From assembly GCA_963789255.1 (NCBI GenBank), contig CAWBJW010000002.1, positions 2,356,001 through 2,420,000 on the forward strand: a stretch of DNA of 64,000 nucleotides, read 5' to 3'. This document shows, in pieces, positions 1-11,259 of the stretch. Made by a program: the position numbers and the translations under genes. Origin of the DNA: DATARH01 sp963789255 (GTDB lineage Bacteria; Pseudomonadota; Alphaproteobacteria; ATCC43930; CGMCC-115725). The notes under the pieces were generated by a model. That model did no database searches, was not told the origin of the DNA, and saw nothing but the letters and a program-made list of their open reading frames with translations. Every line of letters begins with the position of its first letter. The stretch's first letter is position 1.

Positions 1-1076
1 GGGATTTTCCGCTTCGCCATCTCCTGTTCCATGCCCTTGCTGACAAGCCATTGGATCAGGTACCAGGCCGCTTCCTTGTGGCCGGACTTGGCGTTGATGC
101 TGAGCGCCCACGAGATCAGCGTCGAGTGGCGGCCCGCCGGTCCGCTCGGCAGCATCGCGTAGCCCACTTTGCCTGCGAGCGCCGACTTCTTCGGGTCTTC
201 CAAAGTGGAGACGAAATTGGATGAATCGGTCATCATCGCGCTGTGGCCTTGGGCGAAGACGATCGTGGCCTGGGACCATGTCATCCCCGCGATCCCGGGA
301 GGGCCATAGCTGTGCAGCGTGCCGCCATACACCTCCAGCGCCTTCACGAAGGCCTCGCTGTCGAGCAGGGGGCGGCCCTTGTCGTCCAGCCACCGGCCGC
401 CTTCCGCAAACAGGAACGGCGCGATGGTGTAGACTGCCTGCAGCCCCTCGCCGCGGCTGACGTAGCCGGCGAAATTCGCGTTCTGGTCGTATAGCGTCTT
501 GGCGGCGGCAACGAATTCTTCGATGGTTTTTGGGACGGCAACGCCGCGCTGCGCGAATTTCTCCTTGTCGTAGTAGAGGAGCTGGGTTTCCGGATACAGC
601 GGGATGCCGATCAGCGTGCCGCGCACGGTTGCGATCTTCAGCGTGTTCGGAAAGAAGTCGCCGATGTCGAACTGCGGATCGGTGAGGTCGGCAGAGCCGA
701 GGTACTTATGGATAGGCTCGTACCAGCCGGCCGCCCAGAACGCTTCGCCGTCCCAGGAGGTGAGGCTCATGTATCCGTTGACCGATTCCGGATCCGAGCG
801 GAGACTCAGCGTCAGCTTCTGTCGGAACTGGTCCTCCGGATACACTTCCCATCCGACCTTAATGCCGGTCAGCTGCTCGAATTCAGGCAGCCGGCTCGGG
901 ACCAGATCGGTGCTCCAGTCGTGCGCGTCCAGCATGAAGCGCACGTTAGTGCCGGCGAAGCGCTTCCAGTTGAACGGGACCGCACCGCTGACCACGCCGG
1001 GCGCCGATAGCAACGCGGTACCGGCGGCAGCCGATTGGAGAAACCGGCGGCGCGTAGAGTTGGTTGGGTTCGCCAT
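1..1076 (-). CDS. ABC transporter extracellular solute-binding protein (family 1), 3' end outside window
   Basis: Periplasmic binding subunit of a carbohydrate-type ABC importer, which captures the substrate and hands it to membrane permeases. The 358 visible codons begin with a twin-arginine signal (RRRFLQ at residues 9-14, then an Ala/Gly-rich hydrophobic stretch), so export through Tat is likely. The body reads as a family 1 solute-binding protein, with a 'GIPLYPETQLLYYDKEKF' type segment and a C-terminal 'SWALSINAKSGHKEAAWYL' type segment. The start is the ATG at 1076, preceded by a strong AGGGAGGAGA Shine-Dalgarno. The gene runs off the left edge, so the permease and ATPase genes are not seen. 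The substrate cannot be named. Confidence 0.85.
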   Translation of the reverse strand, partial: MANPTNSTRRRFLQSAAAGTALLSAPGVVSGAVPFNWKRFAGTNVRFMLDAHDWSTDLVPSRLPEFEQLTGIKVGWEVYPEDQFRQKLTLSLRSDPESVNGYMSLTSWDGEAFWAAGWYEPIHKYLGSADLTDPQFDIGDFFPNTLKIATVRGTLIGIPLYPETQLLYYDKEKFAQRGVAVPKTIEEFVAAAKTLYDQNANFAGYVSRGEGLQAVYTIAPFLFAEGGRWLDDKGRPLLDSEAFVKALEVYGGTLHSYGPPGIAGMTWSQATIVFAQGHSAMMTDSSNFVSTLEDPKKSALAGKVGYAMLPSGPAGRHSTLISWALSINAKSGHKEAAWYLIQWLVSKGMEQEMAKRKI

Positions 1077-1152
1077 TGACCATCTCCTCCCTCTTGTTTG
1101 CGCGCAGGTTACCGCGTCGCGCAGGGCCGTGCGACGGGTTTCCGCCGTTGCG

Positions 1153-1974
1153 CTAGCCTCCCGCGATCTTGCCGACTGCTTCGATGACGGTGTCCCAGTC
1201 GTCGATCTCGCGGTCCTGCGGGTGGACCATGATGTGCTGCACGCCGGCTTCGGCATAGGCGGCGACCCGCTCGCGCATCATGCCGAGATCCTTGCCGTCC
1301 CAGTGCGAGCGGATCGAGATCGTGAAGCCGGGCTCGGGCCGGTCGCGGCGCAGCCGGGCGACGACCGTCTTCGCCTGCTCCGTGCTCACCTGGCTGCCGT
1401 GCCAGCCGTCGCCGATCCTGACGGTGCGGCGGTGCGCCGCTTCGGAGCGGCTGCCGTGCCACATCGGGATCGGGCTGACCGGCTGCGGCAGCATCGTCAT
1501 GTCGCGGATTTCGGCCGGGATGTATTTGGCCTCGAAGCTGACCGGGTCCTGCGACCACACCGCTCGCATCATCGCGATGCCCTCGTCCATGCGCCGGCCG
1601 CGCTCGTGAAACGGCACGCCCAATGCGGCGAACTCGGCTTCGAGCCAGCCGACCCCGACCCCGAGGATCAAGCGCCCGGCCGACAGATTGTGCAGGGTCG
1701 CCAGTTCCTTGGCGAGCGGCAGCGGGTGGCGCATCGGCAGAACCAGAACGCTGGTGCCGAGCCGCACCCGCTCGGTGACCGCCGCGACCCAGGTCAGGGT
1801 CAGCACCGGGTCGTAGAACAACGGCGAGCGGGGGAACTGCTTGCGCGGCACGATGATGTGCTCGCTGACCCAGACGTCGCTAAGGCCCATGTCCTCGGCC
1901 CGCCGCGCGTGACGCCGGATCAACGCCGGCGTCGCCTGGCTGCCGGCCTGCGGCAGATGAATCCCGAGTTGCAT
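1153..1974 (-). CDS. LLM class flavin-dependent oxidoreductase (luciferase-like monooxygenase)
   Basis: A 273-residue TIM-barrel flavin (FMN or F420) oxidoreductase of the luciferase-like family. Family features are the N-terminal 'MQLGIHLPQAG', the 'WVSEHI' segment, 'RVRLGTSVLVLPMRHPLPLAKELATL' split across strands 3-4, and 'GRLILGVGVGWLEAEF'. I place the start at ATG 1974, with GGGAGAGA upstream. An open frame continues further upstream but looks non-coding and antisense to the SDR gene. It lies 76 nt upstream of the solute-binding gene on the same strand, so the two may be co-transcribed. The substrate is unknown; these enzymes often act in catabolism of ethers, amines or sulfonates. Confidence 0.85.
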   Translation of the reverse strand: MQLGIHLPQAGSQATPALIRRHARRAEDMGLSDVWVSEHIIVPRKQFPRSPLFYDPVLTLTWVAAVTERVRLGTSVLVLPMRHPLPLAKELATLHNLSAGRLILGVGVGWLEAEFAALGVPFHERGRRMDEGIAMMRAVWSQDPVSFEAKYIPAEIRDMTMLPQPVSPIPMWHGSRSEAAHRRTVRIGDGWHGSQVSTEQAKTVVARLRRDRPEPGFTISIRSHWDGKDLGMMRERVAAYAEAGVQHIMVHPQDREIDDWDTVIEAVGKIAGG

Positions 1975-2043
1975 CGCGCTCTCTCCCGTGCTGGTCTCTG
2001 GCCCAGCATGCATGGACGCGCCCGGCCATGAAAGGGGGGAAGG

Positions 2044-2809
2044 ATGCGCTTTCACGACAAGGTGGCGCTGATCACCGCCGCGGCGAGCGGGATCGGCCGG
2101 GCCAGCGCCGACATCATGGCGAAGGAGGGCGCCATCGTCGTCGCGGTCGACAACCATCAGGAACGCCTTGATCGGGCCGTCATGGAGTTGGGCGAGGCCG
2201 GCGGGCGGGCCTATGGCCGGCTGTGCGATGCGCTCGACCCGGCCCAGGTCGATGCGCTGGTCGCCGCGGTCGCGCGCGAGTTCGGCGCGATCGATATCCT
2301 CGTCAACGCGGTCGGCGGCAGCACGATCATTTCGAAATCTGGCGCCACGGTCGACGAATTCGAGTTTTTCCGATTGGCAGAGGCTGATCGACTTCAACCT
2401 CTCCGGCACGTTTCTCTTCACCCACGCGGTTGTGCCGGTGATGAAGGCGCGGCGCCGGGGAAAAATCGTCAACCTGTCGTCAATCGCCGGCCGCGGCCTC
2501 AGCGTTTCATCGAGCAGCGCCTACGCCGCCGCCAAAGGCGGCATCATCGCCTTCACCCGCAAGCTCGCCTTCGAGCTGGGCCCCTACGGCATCACCATCA
2601 ACGCAATCGCGCCGAGCCGCACGCTGACCGAGCGCATCCGGCCGCGCTGGAACCAGTCGAGCCCGGAGGACCAGCAGGCCGAGATCGACCGAACCCCGCT
2701 GCGCCGCGTCGCCGAGGCATCCGACCAGGCGAAGGTGATCTGTTTTCTCGCGTCAAGCGATGCCGATTTCGTGACCGGCGTGACGATCGACGTAACCGGA
2801 GGGAATTGA
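2044..2809 (+). CDS. SDR family NAD(P)-dependent oxidoreductase, frameshifted in this sequence
   Basis: Classical short-chain dehydrogenase. Frame 1 holds the Rossmann TxxxSGIG cofactor motif (residues 11-18) and the NAVGG motif; frame 2 holds the YxxxK active site (SAYAAAK) and the C-terminal 'VTGVTIDVTGGN'. The frames meet at the run of five T at 2365-2369. Removing one T restores one 254-residue protein reading EFEFSDWQRLIDFNLSG across the joint. Both halves are conserved, so this is probably a sequence error or very recent mutation. ATG 2044 follows an AAGGGGGGAAGG stretch. It is divergent from the LLM oxidoreductase, about 70 nt apart. The substrate is unknown. Confidence 0.85.
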
Positions 2810-2839
2810 GCGCTCAGTTTTGGCGAAGTTCGCTCAGTC

Positions 2840-2942
2840 GTCATTCCGGGGCGCCGCACAGCGGCGAACCCGGAATCCATATTCCAGAGGCCGGTGTTCA
2901 TGGATTCCGGGTTCGCGGACTTTGTCCGCGCCCCGGAATGAC
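2840..2942. repeat. Palindromic intergenic repeat, full element (family A)
   Basis: The ends form a perfect 15-bp inverted repeat (GTCATTCCGGGGCGC and its complement). Inside, a second inverted pair (GAACCCGGAATCCAT and its complement) flanks a short centre, so the whole 103 bp can fold as a cruciform or long hairpin. It lies between the SDR stop and the next gene. A half-length relative sits at 10470-10512. This type of 'CATTCCGGGG' element is familiar from intergenic regions of Bradyrhizobium-like genomes; no coding capacity is seen. Confidence 0.85.
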
Positions 2943-3018
2943 GGCTGAGTTAGCGCCTTCGGGGGTATGACGAGAACGGCAGATGGCTTAACGACGGCAA
3001 ACCGGAGGGAACTGAGAG

Positions 3019-3702
3019 ATGGCGAATTTCGTATTGGTGCACGGCTCCTATCAGGGCGGCTGGATCTGGCAGAAGGTGGCAGACCGGCTGCGCGCGGCCG
3101 GGCACCGGGTCTATCACCCGAGCCTCGACGGCTGCGGCGAGCGCAAGGTCAGCGTGCGCCCGGGCATCACCACCGAGAGCCATGCCGACGAGATCGCACA
3201 GCTCCTCTTCTACGAGGACCTCAAGGATGTCGTCATGGTGGGCACCAGCTCGGGCGGCATGGTCGTATGCCGGGCCGCCGAATTGATGCGCGACCGGGTC
3301 GGCCGCATCGCGCTCGTCGATGCATTGGCGCTGTTCAACGGCGAGAAGATCGGCGACATCGTCACCCGCTCGACCTCGGTGGCGATCCCCGGCGGGCTGA
3401 CCCGCGGCCCCTCTCCCGAGAACGCCTTCCCCGACGTCGGCCCGGACACCCGCCCCTGGGCGGTCGAGCGCTACACGCCGCACCCGATCGGCATCTACGA
3501 CCACCCGGTCAAGCTCAACTCGTTCTGGTCGACGCCGTGGAAGGCCAGCGTCATCTGGTGCCGCCGAGCCCAGAACCCGGGCGAGGCGCATCAGCGCCGC
3601 GCCGCCGAGCGGCTCAAGGCAACATGGGCCGAGCTCGATACCGGGCATTACCCGATGCTGAGCATGCCCGAGGAATTGACCAAATTGCTGGCCGCCGGGT
3701 AG
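3019..3702 (+). CDS. Alpha/beta fold hydrolase (EstC/salicylate-esterase-like)
   Basis: A 227-residue cytosolic alpha/beta hydrolase. It has an oxyanion-hole HGSYQGGW at residues 8-15, nucleophile Ser77 in GTSSG (75-79), and a C-terminal catalytic His near 210 in 'DTGHYPM'. The compact length and the 'VLVHGSYQGGWIW' opening resemble plant-type methyl esterases, hydroxynitrile-lyase relatives and bacterial EstC. The start follows GGAGGGAACTGAGAG. The amidase gene begins 15 nt downstream, so the two probably form a small hydrolytic operon. Ester or amide substrate unknown. Confidence 0.85.
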   Translation: MANFVLVHGSYQGGWIWQKVADRLRAAGHRVYHPSLDGCGERKVSVRPGITTESHADEIAQLLFYEDLKDVVMVGTSSGGMVVCRAAELMRDRVGRIALVDALALFNGEKIGDIVTRSTSVAIPGGLTRGPSPENAFPDVGPDTRPWAVERYTPHPIGIYDHPVKLNSFWSTPWKASVIWCRRAQNPGEAHQRRAAERLKATWAELDTGHYPMLSMPEELTKLLAAG

Positions 3703-3717
3703 CGTCTGGAGGGCATC

Positions 3718-5196
3718 ATGGCCGAAGGCATCGCGTTCCTCGGAGCGACCCGGCTCCTGGAGCTGTATCGTGCCAAAGAGCTGTCGCCGGTCGCGGTGAT
3801 GAGCGAGACCCTGCGCCGGCTCGAACGTCATGAGGGCGCGCTCAACGCGTTTGTCCTCTACGACCCGGAGAGCGCGCTGGCGGTGGCGCGCGCCTCCGAG
3901 GCGCGCTGGCAGCGGGGCGCGCCGCAGGGCCTCCTCGACGGCATCCCGATCGCGCTTAAGGACACGCTGCTGACCCGCGGCTGGCCGCGCCTGCTCGGCT
4001 CGCGCACGATCGACCCGAACCAGGCGTGGTCCGAGGATTCCCCGGTCACCGCGCGGCTCCGCGAAGCCGGGGCGCTGTATTTCGGCAAGACGACGACCCC
4101 GGAATTCGGCTGGAAGGCGGTCACCGACTCGCCGCTCTCGGGCATTACCCGCAACCCGTGGAACCTGGAGCGCAGCCCCGGCGGCAGCAGCGGCGGCAGC
4201 GCCGCGGCATTATTGGCCGGCATCTGTCCGCTCGCGGTCGGCACCGATGCCGGCGGGTCGATCCGCATTCCTGCCGCGTTCTGCGGGATCTTCGGGTTGA
4301 AGCCAACATTTGGCCGGGTCGCGGTCTATCCGCCCTCGGCGTTCGGCGATGTCGCCCATGTCGGGCCGATGGCGCGCCATGTCGCCGATGCCGCGCTGAT
4401 GCTCGACGCGATGAAGGGGCCGGATTCGCGCGACTGGTACAGCCTGCCCGATGACGGCATCGCCTATCGCGAGGGGGTCCGCGGGGGCTCGCTGAAAGGC
4501 CGGCGCATCGCGCTGTCGCCGACCCTCGGCTATGCCGAGCCGGCGCCTTCGGTGCGCGCGGCGGTCGAGCGCGCCGCCAAGGTCTTTGCCGGGCTGGGCG
4601 CCGTCGTCGAAATGGCCGACCCGTTCGCCCAATCGCCGATGCCGATCTTCGAGACCCTGGCGCTCGCCGGGTTCTGGGCATTGCTGCGGGCGCAAAAGCC
4701 CGACGCGGTGGCGCTGATGGATCCGGGTCTGGTCGCGGCGTGCCGGCGCGGCGAAGCGGTGGCCCAGGAGCAATATGTCGAGGCGATCGGCAGGCGCGTC
4801 GCGCTCGGTGCCGCGCTGCGGCAGTTTTTCGACCGCTACGATCTGCTGCTGTCGCCGACCATGCCGATCCCGGCCGCCTATGCCGACCCGCGCGACGACG
4901 ACAAGCCGAACCCGAACAATTTCCTCGAATGGATGCCCTATACCTATCCCTTCAACCTGACCAAGAACCCGAGCGCCTCGATCCCGTGCGGCGTTGCCGA
5001 CGGGCTGCCGTTGGGCTTGATGGTGACCGGCCCGCTCTACGACGATCTCGCCGTGTTGCAGGCGTGTCATGCCTATGAAGAGGCCGCCGGCGGCGCGTGG
5101 CCAAGCCCGGCGCTGAATGCCGCACTCGCGAAGGCCGAGGGCTCGGCCGATGCGGCGGTCAAGGGCAAGATCCGGGCGCCGCTCGCTTTGTCATAA
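3718..5196 (+). CDS. Amidase signature family protein
   Basis: A 492-residue amidase-signature hydrolase, which cleaves carboxamides with a Ser-cisSer-Lys triad. The triad is visible: Lys81 in 'GIPIALKD', Ser157 in 'SPGGSSGGS', and nucleophile Ser181 in 'GTDAGGSIRIP'. Length is normal for the family. The gene follows the alpha/beta hydrolase by 15 nt with GGAGGGC before the ATG. It lacks GatB/GatC partners nearby, so it is not the tRNA amidotransferase subunit GatA but a stand-alone catabolic amidase. The specific amide is not predictable. Confidence 0.9.
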   Translation: MAEGIAFLGATRLLELYRAKELSPVAVMSETLRRLERHEGALNAFVLYDPESALAVARASEARWQRGAPQGLLDGIPIALKDTLLTRGWPRLLGSRTIDPNQAWSEDSPVTARLREAGALYFGKTTTPEFGWKAVTDSPLSGITRNPWNLERSPGGSSGGSAAALLAGICPLAVGTDAGGSIRIPAAFCGIFGLKPTFGRVAVYPPSAFGDVAHVGPMARHVADAALMLDAMKGPDSRDWYSLPDDGIAYREGVRGGSLKGRRIALSPTLGYAEPAPSVRAAVERAAKVFAGLGAVVEMADPFAQSPMPIFETLALAGFWALLRAQKPDAVALMDPGLVAACRRGEAVAQEQYVEAIGRRVALGAALRQFFDRYDLLLSPTMPIPAAYADPRDDDKPNPNNFLEWMPYTYPFNLTKNPSASIPCGVADGLPLGLMVTGPLYDDLAVLQACHAYEEAAGGAWPSPALNAALAKAEGSADAAVKGKIRAPLALS

Positions 5197-5246
5197 AGCC
5201 GCGCTATGATGCGGCATTGAAGCAGCAACACGGGAAGGGCGAAAGG

Positions 5247-5864
5247 ATGGAGCTCTACACCGCCGGCACCGGCAACGGGCAGCGCGCCGCGATCGCGGTC
5301 AATGAATGCGGCGTCTCCTGCAAGATCCATGTTCTCAACCTCGGCCAGGGCGACCAGAAAAAGCCCGACTATATGAAGCTCAACCCGACCGGGCGCATCC
5401 CGACGCTGATCGATCCCGACGGGCCGGGCGGCAAGCCGTTCACCGTGACCCAATCCTGGGCGATCCTGATGTATCTGTGCGAAAAGACCGGCAAGTTCCT
5501 GCCGAGCGATCCCGCCGCGCGGGTGCGCATGTTCCAGTGGATGGCCGAGGGTGCGGCCGATTACGCCTCGGTCAACCAGACCATCTTCTTCCTCGGCGCG
5601 CGCATGCCGGAAAAGGTGCCGGACTCGGCGGTCAAGTTCTACGAGGACCGGTTCGTCAATCTGTGGCGCTTCGCCGACGAGCAACTCGCCAAGACGCCCT
5701 ACCTGACCGGCAACGAGATCACCGCCGCCGATCTGGCGGTCTATCCGATCTACGCCGGGCGCAAGGCGCTCCCCGACAATGCCGGGCTCAAGCACCTGCA
5801 GGCCTGGGGCGAACGCGTCGGCGCGCGGCCCGGCGTGCAGAAGGGCATGAAGCTCGAAATCTGA
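5247..5864 (+). CDS. Glutathione S-transferase family protein (YfcG/Ure2p-like)
   Basis: A 205-residue GST with an N-terminal thioredoxin-like domain ('MELYTAGTGNGQRAAIAVNE', then 'KLNPTGRIPTLIDPDG') and an all-helical C-terminal domain. The 'NPTGRIPTL' segment contains the cis-Pro that contacts glutathione, and 'ESW'-like 'TQSWAILMYL' supplies the usual second contact. I chose ATG 5247, after GGGCGAAAGG, rather than an upstream in-frame ATG inside the amidase gene. It lies 50 nt behind the amidase and may be co-transcribed. The nu/YfcG-like subgroup often has disulfide reductase activity. Confidence 0.85.
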   Translation: MELYTAGTGNGQRAAIAVNECGVSCKIHVLNLGQGDQKKPDYMKLNPTGRIPTLIDPDGPGGKPFTVTQSWAILMYLCEKTGKFLPSDPAARVRMFQWMAEGAADYASVNQTIFFLGARMPEKVPDSAVKFYEDRFVNLWRFADEQLAKTPYLTGNEITAADLAVYPIYAGRKALPDNAGLKHLQAWGERVGARPGVQKGMKLEI

Positions 5865-5895
5865 CGGGTCGGGCCAGCCATTTTACCGGCGACGA

Positions 5896-8354
<2,459 letters not shown>

Positions 8355-8358
<4 letters not shown>

Positions 8359-8750
8359 CGCACTCCCTTCTCTAGGCGCAGCATCAGGCAGCCATTGGCG
8401 AGATGCCGGGCGGAAATCTCGAACGGCACCGGCGGCAACTCGATCCGGCGCTCGAAACGGCCGTACGGGATCTCCATGCGCAGGATCCGCGCCTGCTGCA
8501 ATTCGCGCGGCAGCGGGCGCTCGCCCCTGACGACCAGCGTGCCGGCGGTCAGGGTGACTTTGACGCGTTCGAGTTCGACTCCGGGCAAGGCGATGAGGAT
8601 GGTCAGCGCGTCGTCAGTCTCGAAGACGTCGATCGGCGCTTCCCAGTGGGGCGTCGCGTGGTGAAAGAACTGCCGGCGCAAGCGCTCGGTGCGTTCCATC
8701 GCCTTGCAGGCCTCGGCCCACATCAATGCATCGAGCTGGCGTTTCGGCAT
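8355..8750 (-). CDS. Hsp20/alpha-crystallin family small heat-shock protein
   Basis: A 131-residue holdase chaperone. The alpha-crystallin domain spans about residues 35-125, with 'APIDVFETDDALTILIALPGV', 'LVVRGERP' and 'YGRFERRIELP' marking its beta strands, and a final 'LMLRLEKGVR'. It would bind unfolding proteins in the cytosol. Its stop overlaps the lon start (ATGA), suggesting that substrate holding and degradation are made together. No sigma-32 promoter could be recognised with confidence upstream. Confidence 0.9.
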
Positions 8751-9302
8751 GACCCACTCCGCGCCGTCAACCGCCGGCGATCCGGCAATCGCCTATATGA
8801 TGATCAAAATGCCGGACGGAAGATGTCGCCGCATCATCGAATGCGCTCAACAGCGCGATCCCGAACAAGAGCGCACAGGCCTCCACGGTCGGGACGGAAT
8901 TTCCCTCCGAGCAGGGAGTTTTTGGCAAACCAGCAGGGAGTTTTTGGCAAACCAGCAGGGAGTTTTTCGCAAACCAGCAGGGAGTTTTTGGCAAACCAGC
9001 AGGGAGTTTTTCGCAAATCAGCAGGGAATGCTCGCTTGCCGATGACTGGCTCGGTCGATTCGCCGCTCGGGGGCTTCCCGTCGCGTCCTGAAATAGGTTC
9101 GAGCCGGGCCATTTGCAAGTACGAACCATGAACGCATAGCGGGTAATGACTCGGTTTGCGCGGGAGCGCTGCCGTGCGTCCTTCGAGACGCCGCCATCGG
9201 CGGCTCCTCAGCCGGGAGGCCGGCGGGGCGGCTTGCCTATAGGCGCATCGGCAGAAACCGGCTATTTGCCTCTGCGCGGCAAAAATAAGTCGAGAGGCGG
9301 CG
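8751..9302. other. Intergenic region between hsp20 and a hydrolase gene, contains 22-bp repeat array
   Basis: About 550 bp without a credible gene. Open frames cross it on both strands, but they owe their length to the repeat array at 8911-9027, whose unit is not a multiple of three. It should contain the divergent promoters for hsp20-lon (leftward) and the hydrolase (rightward), but I cannot point to convincing -35/-10 boxes. Confidence 0.6.
8911..9027. repeat. Tandem 22-bp repeat array, five full units plus a partial
   Basis: Units start at 8911, 8933, 8955, 8977 and 8999, each 22 bp, beginning GCAGGGAGTTTTT and ending GGCAAACCA; a partial copy follows at 9021. Units 3 and 5 carry CGCAAA instead of GGCAAA, and unit 5 has ATCA for ACCA. 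Because 22 is not a multiple of 3, every unit shifts the frame, yet no stop arises in two frames of each strand. No spacers are present, so it is not a CRISPR. Similar 'CAGGGAGTTTTT' arrays occur between genes in other alphaproteobacteria. Confidence 0.92.
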
Positions 9303-10163
9303 GTGGCGTTTATCAGCGATAGGACGGTGGCGCTTGTCGAGGGGATTGCGGCCGAGGCGGAACGGGTCGAGACGCCGTGCGGCGACGGCGCGATGGTGTG
9401 GCGCTGCTGGGGCGGCGGCCCGCCGCTCGTGCTGCTGCATGGCGGCTATGGCTCATGGACGCACTGGGTGCGCAACGTGCTGCCGCTGTCGCGGCAATTC
9501 ACCGTCATCGCCCCGGATCTTCCCGGCCTCGGCGAATCGGCGACCCCGCCCGAGCCGCAGACCGCCGAAGGGCTCGCCGCGATCATCGTTGCCGGCCTCG
9601 ACATCGTGCTGTCGCGCCGGCGGATCGCGAATCGGGCGGCGCTGCACCTCGCCGGGTTTTCCTTCGGCGGGGTGATCGGCGGCAGCGTTGCCGTCCAGCT
9701 CGGCGATCGGCTGGCGGGCTTCACGGTGGTCGGCTCGAACGGGCTCGGGCTTGAGCGCTCGCCGACGCCGCTGCGGCGGGTCGCGCCGGGCGCTGATGAA
9801 GCCGAGGAATTCGCCACCCACCGCTACAATCTCAGCCAGCTGATGATCGCCGATCCGGACGAGATCGACGAACTGGCGCTCTACCTGCAGAAGACCAACC
9901 ATGCCCGCGCGCGCATGCGCAGCCGGCGGTTTTCGCGCTCCGGAGCGCTGGTCGAGGCATTGCCGCGCATCGCCGCGCGGCTCGACGGGATCTGGGGCGA
10001 ACGCGACGCGACCGCCTACCCCCACCTCGATGATCGCGCGCGCATCCTGCGCAGTTTTCAGCCGAATGCGCGCTTTGCCGTGGTGCCCGGGGCCGGACAC
10101 TGGGTCCCGTACGAGGCGGCCGACCGGTTCAACGCGCTCATCGCCGAATTCGCCGCTGGGTGA
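9303..10163 (+). CDS. Alpha/beta fold hydrolase
   Basis: A 286-residue cytosolic alpha/beta hydrolase with HGG oxyanion segment near residue 46, nucleophile Ser120 in 'GFSFGG' and a catalytic His near 266 in 'VPGAGHWVPYEA'. It starts at GTG 9303 after an AGAGGCGG sequence. It stands alone between the repeat array and a convergent small gene. The closest general resemblance is to haloperoxidase-like and meta-cleavage hydrolases, but the substrate cannot be predicted. Confidence 0.82.
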   Translation: MAFISDRTVALVEGIAAEAERVETPCGDGAMVWRCWGGGPPLVLLHGGYGSWTHWVRNVLPLSRQFTVIAPDLPGLGESATPPEPQTAEGLAAIIVAGLDIVLSRRRIANRAALHLAGFSFGGVIGGSVAVQLGDRLAGFTVVGSNGLGLERSPTPLRRVAPGADEAEEFATHRYNLSQLMIADPDEIDELALYLQKTNHARARMRSRRFSRSGALVEALPRIAARLDGIWGERDATAYPHLDDRARILRSFQPNARFAVVPGAGHWVPYEAADRFNALIAEFAAG

Positions 10164-10164
10164 A

Positions 10165-10452
10165 TCACTGCGCGATGCCGTCGTAGAGATCGCGCCAATC
10201 TGGGTTGTCCCGCTCGATCAGGCTGATCTTCCAATCGCGCCGCCATTTTTTCAGCTCTTTTTCTCGCGTGATGGCCGACATCGGGTCGTCATAGCACTCG
10301 AACCAGACGAGCCAATCGACCCCGTATTTCGAAGTGAAGCCCGGCACGGCCTTGGTCTTGTGCTCATATACCCGCCGAACCAGATCGCTCGTCACGCCGA
10401 CATACAGGGTCCCATATTTTCCGCTCGCTAGGAGATAGACGTAATAGTTCAC
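10165..10452 (-). CDS. GIY-YIG nuclease superfamily protein (UPF0213/YhbQ-like)
   Basis: A 95-residue protein made up of a single GIY-YIG fold. The signature is seen as 'YYVYLL' (3-8) and 'LYVGVT' (16-21), followed by 'RRVYEHK', the helix with the catalytic Arg, and a C-terminal 'EKELKKWRRDWK' basic helix typical of the YhbQ/UPF0213 group. Members are stand-alone putative DNA endonucleases of unclear role. It converges with the hydrolase gene, with a 1-nt gap. Base composition is less GC-rich than its neighbours, consistent with a mobile accessory gene. Confidence 0.88.
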   Translation of the reverse strand: MNYYVYLLASGKYGTLYVGVTSDLVRRVYEHKTKAVPGFTSKYGVDWLVWFECYDDPMSAITREKELKKWRRDWKISLIERDNPDWRDLYDGIAQ

Positions 10453-10469
10453 GTGCGTCTCCCTCTCGG

Positions 10470-10512
10470 GTCATTCCGGGTTCGCGGGCTGTCGCCCGCG
10501 CCCCGGAATGAC
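10470..10512. repeat. Palindromic repeat, half element of family A
   Basis: Ends GTCATTCC / GGAATGAC with an inner hairpin TTCGCGGGC-TGTC-GCCCGCG, matching the right half of the longer element at 2840-2942. It sits between two genes transcribed leftward and could act as a transcript-end hairpin. Confidence 0.8.
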
Positions 10513-10525
10513 CCGTGGGGCAGCC

Positions 10526-11146
10526 TCACCCGTGCGCGAGCGGCACGAGCAGCAGGTAGCCGTTGAGGGTCAGGAGGACGCCGGACACGGCGAGCACGCC
10601 ACTGACGCCGAGGAGCCAGGGCGAGGCCGCCACGATCGCGACCGAGCCGAGCACGATCGCGATCTGGAGCAATGCTTCGGCGTATTCGAAATTCGGAGTC
10701 TGCGCCTCCGCGCGGTCGCGCTCGGCTTCCCACGCTTTTGCTTTCGCCATCAGCTCCTTCTTGCCCTCCCCGGTCGCCGGGTCGCTTTCATACTGCGCCG
10801 CTCTGTCGCGGTAGCGTTTGACCAGCTGATCGATCTTGGCGATGCGATCGGGCGCCAGCCCGGGCGCGCCGGCAGCCAGCAATTCGAGCTGCTCGGCAGC
10901 AAGTCGGTAATCAACCTGGCGGTTATATTTCGACTGGTAGAAGCCGTAAGTGTCCGACGCCTGGATGTTCGCGTTCAGCATTTCCTTTGTCGCATCGGCC
11001 CCGCCAAGCGAGGCGATTGCCAGCAGCATCGCGGCGACACCGACATAGATCGCGGTGATCCGGCGAAACCAGTCGTGCGCCTCAACAGCCTCGGCATGGG
11101 CCTCGGCATTCTCATGGATCTGCTCGGCAATCTCATGTGCCTCCAT
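10526..11146 (-). CDS. DUF4337 family membrane protein
   Basis: A 206-residue protein. Near the N-terminus it has a His/Glu-rich amphipathic segment, then one membrane helix (about 28-48), a long charged central helix region, and a C-terminal pair of hydrophobic segments (about 158-200). The pattern fits DUF4337, whose function is unknown. I start at ATG 11146, preceded by AGAGGTAGGGAC, rather than a longer frame that begins inside the divergent DedA gene. It is divergent from the DedA-like gene. Confidence 0.75.
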   Translation of the reverse strand: MEAHEIAEQIHENAEAHAEAVEAHDWFRRITAIYVGVAAMLLAIASLGGADATKEMLNANIQASDTYGFYQSKYNRQVDYRLAAEQLELLAAGAPGLAPDRIAKIDQLVKRYRDRAAQYESDPATGEGKKELMAKAKAWEAERDRAEAQTPNFEYAEALLQIAIVLGSVAIVAASPWLLGVSGVLAVSGVLLTLNGYLLLVPLAHG

Positions 11147-11259
11147 GTCCCTACCTCTGCATTGCGGCCCGGCAGCGAACCGGACGGCGCCGACGGGAAT
11201 TCGCTCGACCGCGATCGGCGAACACTTTAACATGGCGGCGAGGCCAGAAATAATCGCCA

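Noticed and set aside
604..2031. 475-codon plus-strand open frame
   Set aside because: It runs antisense to the solute-binding protein and LLM oxidoreductase; its translation has no family features and its length follows from GC-rich third positions of the real genes.
8911..9027. Possible CRISPR array
   Set aside because: The 22-bp units are directly abutting with no spacers and no cas genes are nearby.
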